Position numbers and translations under genes: made by a program. A stretch of DNA of 8,960 bases from Burkholderiales bacterium. GTDB taxonomy: Bacteria; Pseudomonadota; Gammaproteobacteria; Burkholderiales; Burkholderiaceae_C. Of the stretch, positions 1 to 5,745 are shown piece by piece. Numbering within the stretch: the first letter of the stretch is position 1; every line of letters begins with the position of its first letter. The stretch covers positions 1-8,960 of the forward strand of contig JANXMO010000269.1 of NCBI GenBank assembly GCA_025354615.1, in the 5' to 3' direction. A model generated the notes under the pieces. The model was given only the letters and a program-made list of their open reading frames with translations. It ran no database searches and was not told the DNA's origin.

Positions 1-1107
1 TCGCGCATGAGCCACGAGCTGCGCACGCCGCTGAACGCCATGCTGGGCTTCGCGCAGCTGCTTGAACTCGACCGGCGCCACCCGCTGTCGACCACCCAAA
101 AACCGTGGGTGGTGCAAATCCAGCAAGCCGGCTGGCACCTGCTCGAGATGATCAACGACGTGCTCGATTTGTCGCGCATCGAATCGGGCAACCTGCGCCT
201 GGAGGTTGAAACGCTCGACGTGGCCGAGCTGCTCAATGCCACGCTGCCGCTGCTGCAGCGCAATGCGCAGCAGCGCGGCATCGACATCACCTGCGAATTT
301 TTACCCGGCGCCCAGCGCGTGTTGGGCGACAGCACGCGCGTCAAGCAGATCCTGATCAACCTGCTGAGCAACGCCATCAAATACAACATCGAGCGCGGCC
401 GCGTGCACATCGAGGCCAAACGCATCGACACGCGGGTCGAGATCACCGTCACCGACACCGGCCTCGGCATGACGCCGCAGCAAATGGAAGAGCTGTTTCA
501 GCCCTTCAACCGCCTGGGCCGCGAACGCTCGGAGTTGGAGGGCACCGGCATCGGCCTCGTCATCAGCCAGCGCTTGGCCGAACTGATGGGCGGCGGCCTG
601 GCCGCGCGCAGCCTGCCCGGCGATGGCTCTTCGTTCATCCTCGCCCTGCCCAGCGTTGACGAGCCCGACACCGTGCCCGCACCGCTGGACGTGATTGCGC
701 CCGACGCGCCCGACTACCAGCGCCGCCGCGTGCACTACGTGGAAGACAACGAGACCAACGTAGAAGTCATGCGCGGCATCCTGGCGCAGCGCCCGCAAGT
801 GCTGCTCGACGTGTCAATGACCGGCCTCGGCGGCCTCGCCGCCATCTGCGCCCGCCGCCCCGACGTCATCCTGCTCGACATGCACCTGCCCGACATCAGT
901 GGCCTCGAACTGCTGCGCCATTTGCAAAACGACGCCCAGACCGCCGACATTCCCGTCATCGTGGTGTCCGCCGACGCACTGGAGTCGCAGACGATTGAGG
1001 CTTTGTCACTGGGTGCGCGGCGCTATCTGACCAAGCCAGTGAATGTCGCGGAGTTACTGCATGCGCTGGACAGTCTGCTGAGTGCGGCGGACTCGCGGTT
1101 TGGGTGA
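1..1107 (+). CDS. Hybrid sensor histidine kinase, 3' part (5' end outside window)
   Basis: The reading frame is open from base 1, so the N-terminal sensor region lies upstream of the window. Numbering from the Met at nt 7, the H-box SHELRTPL puts the phospho-accepting His at residue 3, followed by a HisKA dimerisation helix pair. The HATPase_c domain has an N-box (QILINLLSNAIKYN, about residue 113), a G1 box DTGLGM (150-155), an F-box LFQPFNRLG and a G2 box GTGIGL (179-184). A C-terminal CheY-like receiver domain (about 240-360) has the acidic pair E246/D247, phospho-acceptor D291, S321 and K343, so every key residue is present. The protein should autophosphorylate and pass the phosphate to its own receiver. 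No output domain follows and the protein ends at the receiver, so the phosphate must go on to a separate partner that is not in this window. The signal sensed is unknown. Confidence 0.93.
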   Translation, partial: SRMSHELRTPLNAMLGFAQLLELDRRHPLSTTQKPWVVQIQQAGWHLLEMINDVLDLSRIESGNLRLEVETLDVAELLNATLPLLQRNAQQRGIDITCEFLPGAQRVLGDSTRVKQILINLLSNAIKYNIERGRVHIEAKRIDTRVEITVTDTGLGMTPQQMEELFQPFNRLGRERSELEGTGIGLVISQRLAELMGGGLAARSLPGDGSSFILALPSVDEPDTVPAPLDVIAPDAPDYQRRRVHYVEDNETNVEVMRGILAQRPQVLLDVSMTGLGGLAAICARRPDVILLDMHLPDISGLELLRHLQNDAQTADIPVIVVSADALESQTIEALSLGARRYLTKPVNVAELLHALDSLLSAADSRFG

Positions 1108-1146
1108 GGAAAGAATTTGAAAAGTCGGACAGCGCTGTTGTGAAAC

Positions 1147-1169
1147 AGCTCGGCAAGCCGGCTTTTCTT
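1147..1169 (+). terminator. Putative rho-independent terminator after the histidine kinase
   Basis: A short GC-rich hairpin (AGC-t-CGG, loop CAAG, CCGGCT, with one bulged T) is followed directly by a T-rich run, TTTTCTT. It starts 39 nt after the kinase stop codon. A second small hairpin, GCTGTT-gtga-AACAGC (1134-1149), abuts it upstream and overlaps its first bases, so the two could be alternative folds. The position and T-run make a terminator plausible; it was judged by eye without a folding calculation. Confidence 0.45.
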
Positions 1170-1231
1170 CGTGATCAATCAAAGGTCGAGATTGGAAAGT
1201 ACAAAAACGCGAGCCTGCATTACATGACCGC

Positions 1232-1259
1232 TTGAGCACATCGAGTGATAGGATTAAAT
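1232..1259 (+). promoter_or_regulatory. Candidate promoter of parD
   Basis: A -35-like TTGAGC (1232-1237) and a -10-like TTAAAT (1254-1259) are separated by 16 nt, about 28 nt before the parD start. The -10 match is only 4 of 6. The main support is its overlap with the nested dyad at 1234-1276, the arrangement expected for an autorepressed antitoxin promoter. Confidence 0.3.
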
Positions 1260-1276
1260 CCCATGGTCATGTGCTC
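1234..1276. promoter_or_regulatory. Nested dyad, candidate ParD operator
   Basis: An outer perfect 8-bp inverted repeat, GAGCACAT (1234-1241) and ATGTGCTC (1269-1276), encloses an inner palindrome GGATT-A-AATCC (1251-1261). The inner element covers the candidate -10, and the right outer arm ends next to the GGAG ribosome binding site. ParD antitoxins carry a ribbon-helix-helix domain and commonly repress their own operon by binding such dyads. The repeats are seen directly; the operator role is inference. Confidence 0.45.
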
Positions 1277-1280
1277 GGAG
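1277..1280 (+). promoter_or_regulatory. Ribosome binding site that decides the parD start
   Basis: GGAG lies 6 nt before the ATG at 1287. The earlier in-frame start at 1245 has no such site and would add 14 residues ahead of the ribbon-helix-helix fold, so 1287 is preferred. Confidence 0.6.
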
Positions 1281-1286
1281 ACTTGG

Positions 1287-1571
1287 ATGCGCACCACTCA
1301 ACAATTTAGCGTTACCTTGCCCAACGAGATGGCAGATGCTGTTAAGTCGAAAGTTGCGGCCGGTGAATACGCGACTGAAAGCGAAGTGATCCGTGATGGA
1401 TTGCGTGTTTTGATGGCGCGAGACCGTGCTGTCGAAAGCTGGTTGCGCGGAGAGGTTGCCGACACTTATGACGCATTGAAAGCTGACTCTTCGCAGGGCG
1501 TTTCCCCTAGCCAAGTTCGAGCGCGGCTGGCGGCAGCGCATGGGAAGGCCAGCGCAGTAGCGAAGGCTTGA
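1287..1571 (+). CDS. parD: ParD-family type II antitoxin (ribbon-helix-helix)
   Basis: This 94-residue protein begins MRTTQQFSVTLPNEMADAV. The first strand QFSVTLP, followed by two helices (EMADAVKSKVAAGEYATES and EVIRDGLRVLMARD), is the typical ParD ribbon-helix-helix DNA-binding region. The charged C-terminal half (WLRGEVADTYDALK onwards) would bind and neutralise a ParE toxin. ParE-type toxins act on DNA gyrase in characterised systems. Length and domain order match the family. The start is chosen from the GGAG site and because homologous antitoxins begin just before the QFSVTLP strand. The toxin gene should follow directly, but only its first codons remain before the insertion sequence, so this antitoxin is an orphan here. 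The dyad over its promoter suggests autorepression. Confidence 0.88.
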   Translation: MRTTQQFSVTLPNEMADAVKSKVAAGEYATESEVIRDGLRVLMARDRAVESWLRGEVADTYDALKADSSQGVSPSQVRARLAAAHGKASAVAKA

Positions 1572-1576
1572 AGAAG

Positions 1577-1627
1577 GTGGCGAGCTACGTCCTAGAGTTT
1601 TCCCTTATGGCCGTAGGGCAACGCTGA
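1577..1627 (+). pseudogene. parE: parE toxin remnant, cut off by the insertion sequence
   Basis: A GTG start lies 5 nt after the parD stop, with GAAGG 10 nt ahead of it inside the parD 3' end. It reads VASYVLEFS, which resembles the usual ParE N-terminus (often xxYxLxFSPEA). The frame then runs through LMAV into the left inverted repeat of the IS and stops at TGA (1625-1627) after GQR. Chromosomal sequence accounts for only about 13 codons (1577-1615), where a complete ParE has roughly 90 to 100 residues. The catalytic fold is absent, so no toxin can be made. The assignment rests on the short N-terminal match plus position right after parD. An alternative is that the toxin was never ParE but another small partner with a similar start. 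Confidence 0.6.
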
Positions 1628-1631
1628 ATAA
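1616..1631. repeat. Left terminal inverted repeat of the IS
   Basis: GGGCAACGCTGAATAA matches the reverse complement of the right end at 15 of 16 positions. Read in the parE frame, the repeat supplies GQR and a TGA stop. Confidence 0.8.
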
Positions 1632-1763
1632 CCCGACGAATTCAGCCGAGCCTGGAAAGACGAACCGCATAAAGCGGGTTCGATGATCGAATCTGGCGCA
1701 ATTCGAGGCGCACTCAGTTCAATTCTGTCGCCACGACCCTTGGCGGGCGCGTTGCAGACGCAC

Positions 1764-2726
1764 TCATGCATTGAGAAACCTGCGCGCGAGGAAAATGTTG
1801 GCCAGCCCGAGCGCGACGAATGCGCGCGTCGCGTTCTTGGCCAACCCGCGATAGCGCACCTTGCTGAAGCCCCAAAGCCGCTTGACCACGGCAAAGACGT
1901 GCTCCACGCGCGAGCGCACGCGAGATTTGCTGCGGTTGACCATCCTGGCGATGTCCGCGCAGGGTCCGTCCGCGCGCACCCGCTGGTTGGTCGCATCCCG
2001 CGCCCTGGGCGCCTTCGAGGCGATCAGCGCCTTCTGGCTGGCGTACGCACTGTCGCCATAAACCTCGGCCTCCCGCCCGTGCAGCAAATCCGGCAACGGG
2101 TGCTTGTCGTGCATGTTGGCGGCCGTCACCACTGCGCTGTGCGTCAGCCCCGTGTCCTTATCCACCCCGATGTGCAACTTCATGCCAAAGTGCCATTGCT
2201 TGCCCTTGCGGGTTTGGTGCATTTCCGGGTCCCGTGTGCCGCTCGCGTTCTTGGTGGAACTGGGTGCGGCAATGATCGTGGCGTCCACGATAGTGCCGGC
2301 GCCAACCCTCAGCCCGCTGGCCTGTAACACTTCGCCGACCTTGGCAAATAGCGCCTCCCCGAGCTTGTGCTCCTCGAGCAGGCGGCGGAACTTCAACAGC
2401 GTCGTAGCGTCCGGCACGCGCTCGCGGCCCAGATCGATGCCCACAAAGCGGCGCAGCGCCGTGCTGTCGAGCAGCGCATCCTCGCAAGCCTCATCGGCCA
2501 AGTTGAACCAGTGCTGAACAAAGTACATGCGCAGCATGCGCTCCAGCCCGATAGGCGGCCGGCCGTTGCCGGCCTTGGGGTAATGCGGCTCGATCACGCT
2601 GCAAAGAGCGGACCACGGAACAAGTCCCTCCATCGTGGACAAGAAGGTGTCTCGACGTGTCGGCTTGCGGTACTTCTCGTACTGCGCGTTGTGGTCAATG
2701 GCCATGGCAAGAGTCTGCTGCTTCAT
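1764..2726 (-). CDS. IS5-family DDE transposase
   Basis: The start at 2726 gives 320 residues beginning MKQQTLAMAIDHNAQYEKYR, a beginning typical of this transposase group. The N-terminal part (KPTRRDTFLSTMEGLVPWSAL, then RPPIGLERMLRMYFVQHW) is the DUF772-like DNA-binding region. The catalytic triad is D148 (IVDATII), D225 (YGDSAYAS) and E275 (RSRVEHVF); the E lies in the R-x3-E-x6-K signature of the IS4/IS5 transposases. The frame is intact and all catalytic residues are present, so the protein may be active. The frame extends upstream through another ATG (2744) and a TTG (2756). The ATGs at 2744 and 2726 both lie in the stem of a 14-bp hairpin, which may limit translation. The 2726 start is preferred because related proteins begin with MKQQTLA; 2744 cannot be excluded. 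Confidence 0.9.
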   Translation of the reverse strand: MKQQTLAMAIDHNAQYEKYRKPTRRDTFLSTMEGLVPWSALCSVIEPHYPKAGNGRPPIGLERMLRMYFVQHWFNLADEACEDALLDSTALRRFVGIDLGRERVPDATTLLKFRRLLEEHKLGEALFAKVGEVLQASGLRVGAGTIVDATIIAAPSSTKNASGTRDPEMHQTRKGKQWHFGMKLHIGVDKDTGLTHSAVVTAANMHDKHPLPDLLHGREAEVYGDSAYASQKALIASKAPRARDATNQRVRADGPCADIARMVNRSKSRVRSRVEHVFAVVKRLWGFSKVRYRGLAKNATRAFVALGLANIFLARRFLNA

Positions 2727-2750
2727 GCATGGAAACCCATGCATGAAGCA
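2719..2750 (-). promoter_or_regulatory. Hairpin over the transposase start codon
   Basis: A perfect 14-bp inverted repeat (2719-2732 and 2737-2750; core arms CTTCATGCATGG and CCATGCATGAAG) has a 4-nt loop. On the transposase strand both candidate ATG codons (2744 and 2726) are in the stem. Several insertion sequences use mRNA hairpins at this place to stop expression from read-through transcripts. The structure is seen directly; the role is inferred. Confidence 0.5.
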
Positions 2751-2764
2751 TGCCAATTGGGGAC

Positions 2765-2780
2765 TTAATCAGCGTTGCCC
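2765..2780. repeat. Right terminal inverted repeat of the IS
   Basis: The reverse complement is GGGCAACGCTGATTAA, with one mismatch to the left end. Read from the minus strand it closes the interrupted small gene with the same GQR-stop as on the left. Confidence 0.8.
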
Positions 2781-2942
2781 TAATGCAGCAACGGCGGCCG
2801 CGCTCACCGTGACGGTGGTCCTGGCAACAGGCTGAGGCTGTACAGTTTCGTCTCCTCGCTTCGCTTCCTTGGCCTTCGGATCAACGGCTGATACTTGTGC
2901 CGCAGCAGGTGCACTTGTTGCGCTAGAAATCGGACTCGTCAT
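2781..2942 (-). pseudogene. Small Ala/Pro-rich hypothetical gene, 3' end lost to the IS
   Basis: The start at 2942 follows a GAAGG site 6-7 nt upstream. About 54 residues of host sequence begin MTSPISSATSAPAAAQVSAV, continue through a charged stretch (DPKAKEAKRGDE) and end TTVTVSAAAVAAL before entering the IS repeat, which adds GQR and a TGA stop at 2771-2773. The original 3' end is missing, so the true length is unknown. The sequence is low in complexity and rich in Ala, Ser, Pro and Val, without a clear signal peptide or membrane segment. I do not recognise the family. An earlier in-frame ATG (2957) lies upstream of the ribosome binding site and is unlikely to be used. Confidence 0.5.
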
Positions 2943-2963
2943 GTTGTACCTTCTCATTCGATT

Positions 2964-2986
2964 GAGAGAGCCCGGCGGGTTCTCTC
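2964..2986. other. Inverted repeat between the membrane-protein gene and the small gene
   Basis: GAGAGAGCCC (2964-2973) pairs with GGGTTCTCTC (2977-2986) over a 3-nt loop, with one G-T pair. It lies between the stop of the minus-strand membrane-protein gene (3044) and the start of the small gene (2942). Neither strand has a T-run after it, so it is not a standard intrinsic terminator. It could stabilise an mRNA 3' end or act in the small gene's leader. Confidence 0.4.
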
Positions 2987-3043
2987 ACGAAATATCGGCA
3001 GCGACTTTCGAAAAATGAGAAAGTTACCGAGTCTGTGCTCCAG

Positions 3044-4019
3044 TCAAGCACGAGCGCGGCGCACCGAGCTGACACCTAGCAAAATGAAAAGACCAAAGGC
3101 GAAAAGGACGCTAGACATAAGATGGTTCAAACCAATCATCGCGGTAAAGCACCATCCAGCGGCGACCCATATCAATAGCCCGGCCGCGAGCCAGCCATCG
3201 TCCACAAACAGCCCAAATAACTCGCTGGCCACACCCGCCAGCGCGCTTGGAGGAGCAAGTTGTCCTGGTTTGATGGTACGGCTCGACTGTGTTTCCGTTG
3301 CAGGCCTCGATCTGCACACTCGAACCAAGACCACAGCGATCACCAGGAAGCTGGCAATCAGCGCAAGAATCACCGCATCCGCGCCCGGCCATTTAAGACC
3401 GATCCCTTCACCGACCCAAAACGTTCCAAAGCCGGCGAGCATCACACCGACACCGAATTTCAGTTGGTTTTCGGGTACTTTTGACAGCGGCCGATGCAAC
3501 ACCAGCCCCAACCCGATCACGAGCAGCAAGGCCAGTCCTGCGCCGGCTGCGGCAGGAACAGCAACCGACCGCCTGACCCCAGCGCGATGACAATGAACAC
3601 GACTTCAACGCCCTCGAGCATCACGGTCTTGAACGTTGTAAGGAATGCAATCTTGTCGATGGTCTCGCGTCCAACGGTTCCCAGTTGACGCATTTCAAAC
3701 ACCTCCTTTCCGAAGGCTTCGGTTTCGTCGTGCAGCGGCAAGACACCTGCGGCACGCAACACCGCCTTGCGCAACCAGCGCAGCCCGAACATCAGTAGAA
3801 GAATGCCGACCACAAGTTGCAGGAAAGGCAATGAAATGCCCGAGAGCGTCCGACCCAGCACCATCACCAGGGCCGCCAGCAGCGTGCTGCCGGCCGCGCC
3901 GAGCGCCATCCACGCACCACGCCTACCGCGAGCACGATCGTCAGCGCCTCGACGAACTCCACCATCGATGCCATGAAAGACGCCAGCACTGAAGGCCCTG
4001 CCGATGTCCAGTCGATCAT
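3044..4019 (-). pseudogene. COG4280-like polytopic membrane protein with two frameshifts
   Basis: Three overlapping frames join into one protein of about 325 residues if one base is restored at each of two points, near 3898-3908 and near 3559-3561. The first frame starts at ATG 4019, with GGAG 7 nt upstream, and reads MIDWTSAGPSVLASFM, then MVEFVEALTIVLAVGVVRGW. The second reads LGAAGSTLLAALVMVLG through IAFLTTFKTVMLEGVEVVFIVIALG. The third reads VPAAAGAGLALLLVIGLG to the end, including HRPLSKVPENQLKFGVGVML and FGLFVDDGWLAAGLL. The order and motifs recall the uncharacterised COG4280 membrane proteins. Two E-x2-E motifs (EFVE, EGVE) in membrane segments resemble the REGLE motif of FTR1 iron permeases, so a role in cation transport is possible but unproven. 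As written the gene makes no full-length product. Both shifts being single-base losses is also compatible with sequencing error. Confidence 0.7.
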
Positions 4020-4027
4020 CCATTCAC

Positions 4028-4031
4028 TCCG
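4028..4031 (-). promoter_or_regulatory. Ribosome binding site that decides the membrane-protein start
   Basis: On the minus strand GGAG lies 7 nt before the ATG at 4019 and only 3 nt before the ATG at 4023. This favours 4019, whose frame encodes the hydrophobic, family-like N-terminus, and supports the frameshift reading. Confidence 0.5.
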
Positions 4032-4400
4032 TGGAACTTCTCACGGGTGCCCGCACCGTCGGCAATCGGGCGCCAAGTCTGAGCTGTTACATCCGGGCCA
4101 CATCGTCTTCGACAGCCGTTGTTGCGATCGCACGGTATGGCAAACACAATACCATCGCACCCGGAAGGCGCAGTCGAATCGTTGCTGGCTACCGCCGTTT
4201 TGATGCACTGGCTCGGTCGCGGTGTTCGCGCATTTCCGGCAATCTTGGACGATTGTTTGAGACCGACTGTGGCTGGCACTTCAGCGCCATCGTGGTTCCG
4301 TGCGGATTGCGCACAAGCAACTGGTTCAATATCAAGTTGAATCGGCTTGCCGGTCGGGCGCAGATTGGCAACAAAAGCCTCAAGGCGAAGCGGATTGCAT
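4032..4400. other. Divergent intergenic region, no convincing gene
   Basis: This 369-nt stretch separates the minus-strand membrane-protein gene from the plus-strand porin operon, so promoters for both should lie here. Visible elements are a short dyad GGTGC-cc-GCACC (4046-4057) near the minus-strand gene, a 10-bp palindrome TGCGATCGCA (4123-4132), and a TTCAA-n7-TTGAA repeat (4325-4341) overlapping a weak promoter candidate for the porin. A 67-codon open frame from 4137 has no ribosome binding site and mixed codon use, and I do not call it. No tRNA or other RNA gene is recognised. Confidence 0.5.
4307..4341 (+). promoter_or_regulatory. Weak candidate promoter and operator of the porin operon
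   Basis: TTGCGC (4307-4312) and TATCAA (4330-4335) are spaced by 17 nt. The second hexamer lies inside an imperfect dyad TTCAA-n7-TTGAA (4325-4341), about 60 nt before the porin start. Both hexamers match the consensus only partly, so this is a pointer and not a firm call. Confidence 0.22.
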
Positions 4401-5705
4401 ATGAAAAACTGGATGGGACTGGCTGTGCTGGCTGCCTTTGGGGCAGCACAAGCGCAGGAGGTCGAGGACTGGAATGCCAAGCTCCAGTCCACCTACATCT
4501 GGCAGGCCAAGCCAAGCATTCGCTCGCTGTATGAAGGCGCTCACAGCCTGCAAGGCGCTCGCGAGAAGAGCTATTCGTTCACAGCCACAGCAGCCTTTGG
4601 TGTTCGGCTTGGAAAAAGCACCGAGCTCTACTTCGATCCGGAAGTCGCACAGGGCGTTCCGCTGTCCGGCCTGGTCGGGCTGGCCGGTTTCACAAACGGC
4701 GAGATGGCACGCACCTCGGGCGCCAACCCGACCTTTTACCGTGCCCGGCTATTTGCGCGGCATGTGATCGGCCTTTCCGACGACACCGAAGACATCGCGC
4801 CGGCGATGAACCAGCTCGGCAGCAAATACGCGACGCGACGCATCACCCTGACGTCAGGCAACCTGTCGGTGCTCGACATCTTTGACGCCAACCAGTTCAA
4901 CCACGACCCACGCTCGCAGTTCCTGAACTGGACCGTGATGACGCATGGTGCTTACGACTTCGCTGCCGACGCCCGCGGCTACACCTGGGGTGCTGCGGCC
5001 GAGTACCAGGGTGACGGCTGGGCGTTGCGGGCCGGCCGGTTCATTCAGCCCAAAGAGCCGAATCAGCTGGCCCTGGATTCGCGTATCGGCCGCCATTACG
5101 GCGACCAGGTTGAGGTCGAACGGCGCTACGAAATAGGCAAGGAAATGCCCGGTGTTGTGCGCGTCCTCGCCTACCGCAACCGCACAATCATGGCGCGCTA
5201 CGACGACGCACTCGCGCTCGCAGCCGCGACAGGCTCGACGCCATCGCTCGACGCGGTGCGCACTGCCGAGCAGAGCAAGGTCGGCGTCGGCGTGAACCTG
5301 GAGCAGGCCTTCACGCCCGACTTCGGCGGCTTCCTGCGCGCGATGCGGGCCGATGGCAAGACCGAGACCTACGCCTTCACCGAGGCCGACCGTTCCTTGA
5401 CGTTCGGCGGATCGGCCAAGGGCGCGATGTGGGGACGGCCTTTTGACGCCTTGGGCGTGGCCTTGGCCAGCAACATGCTGTCGGCATCGCACCGCCGCGT
5501 TCTGGCTGCGGGCGGGCTGACCTTCTTCCTCGGCGATGGCCAGCTGAACTACGCCTCGGAGCAGATCTTCGAGACCTACTATGCCCTGTCGCCCTTGAGG
5601 GGCCTGACGGTGTCGTTCGACTTCCAGCACATCAAGAACCCCGGCTACAACGCAGACCGGGGGCCGGCTTCATTCTTCGGCGTGCGACTGCACGTCGAGA
5701 ACTGA
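4401..5705 (+). CDS. OprB-type (carbohydrate-selective family) outer-membrane porin
   Basis: The 434-residue protein starts at an ATG directly followed by a short signal peptide (MKNWMGLAVLAAFGAAQA, likely cut after AQA at residue 18). The mature part has features of the OprB family: VPLSGLVGLAGFTNGE, then FYRARLFARHVIGL, then FDANQFNHDPRSQFLNW, DARGYTWGAAAEYQGDGWALRAGRF, and a C-terminal QHIKNPGYNADRGPASFFG strand. Length is normal for the family. It should form a 16-18-strand beta barrel in the outer membrane. Family members are named for sugar uptake, yet many act on other solutes, and here the neighbour is a NitT/TauT-like ABC importer. The last residue is Asn (LHVEN), whereas outer-membrane barrels usually end in Phe or Trp. 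There is no strong ribosome binding site; an upstream in-frame start at 4347 would bury the signal peptide and is rejected. It is probably the first gene of an operon with the two ABC genes. Confidence 0.88.
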   Translation: MKNWMGLAVLAAFGAAQAQEVEDWNAKLQSTYIWQAKPSIRSLYEGAHSLQGAREKSYSFTATAAFGVRLGKSTELYFDPEVAQGVPLSGLVGLAGFTNGEMARTSGANPTFYRARLFARHVIGLSDDTEDIAPAMNQLGSKYATRRITLTSGNLSVLDIFDANQFNHDPRSQFLNWTVMTHGAYDFAADARGYTWGAAAEYQGDGWALRAGRFIQPKEPNQLALDSRIGRHYGDQVEVERRYEIGKEMPGVVRVLAYRNRTIMARYDDALALAAATGSTPSLDAVRTAEQSKVGVGVNLEQAFTPDFGGFLRAMRADGKTETYAFTEADRSLTFGGSAKGAMWGRPFDALGVALASNMLSASHRRVLAAGGLTFFLGDGQLNYASEQIFETYYALSPLRGLTVSFDFQHIKNPGYNADRGPASFFGVRLHVEN

Positions 5706-5745
5706 TCGGTCGGCGGCCAGCCCAACAACAAGATTTGCGTCCGTC

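Larger units (their letters stand above)
1616..2780 (-). mobile_element. IS5-family insertion sequence, apparently complete
   Basis: The element is about 1165 bp, bounded by 16-bp terminal inverted repeats (1616-1631 and 2765-2780) that differ at one position, and it holds a full-length DDE transposase gene on the minus strand. Size, single gene and terminal repeats fit the IS5 family. Elements of the IS5 subgroup usually duplicate a 4-bp YTAR target. Here the outermost bases read GTAG on the left and CTAA on the right when one repeat base is counted into the duplication, which is not a match. The element interrupts a parE-like gene on the left and a small gene on the right. About 130 bp of non-coding IS sequence lies between the left repeat and the transposase stop, with a small imperfect hairpin at 1661-1682. 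Confidence 0.85.

Noticed and set aside
1661..1682. Hairpin CGAACC-GC...GC-GGGTTCG inside the IS.
   Set aside because: It has a bulge and no T-run on either strand, so it is not called as a terminator of the transposase gene.
2895..3590. Plus-strand open frame opposite the frameshifted membrane-protein gene.
   Set aside because: Its composition is Thr/Pro/Ser/Arg-rich with no domain, and the opposite strand carries coherent membrane-protein sequence.
4137..4340. 67-codon plus-strand open frame in the divergent intergenic region (MANTIPSHPEGAVESLL...).
   Set aside because: No ribosome binding site, codon use unlike the neighbouring genes, and overlap with the candidate porin promoter. It could be a degraded fragment, but nothing supports a gene call.
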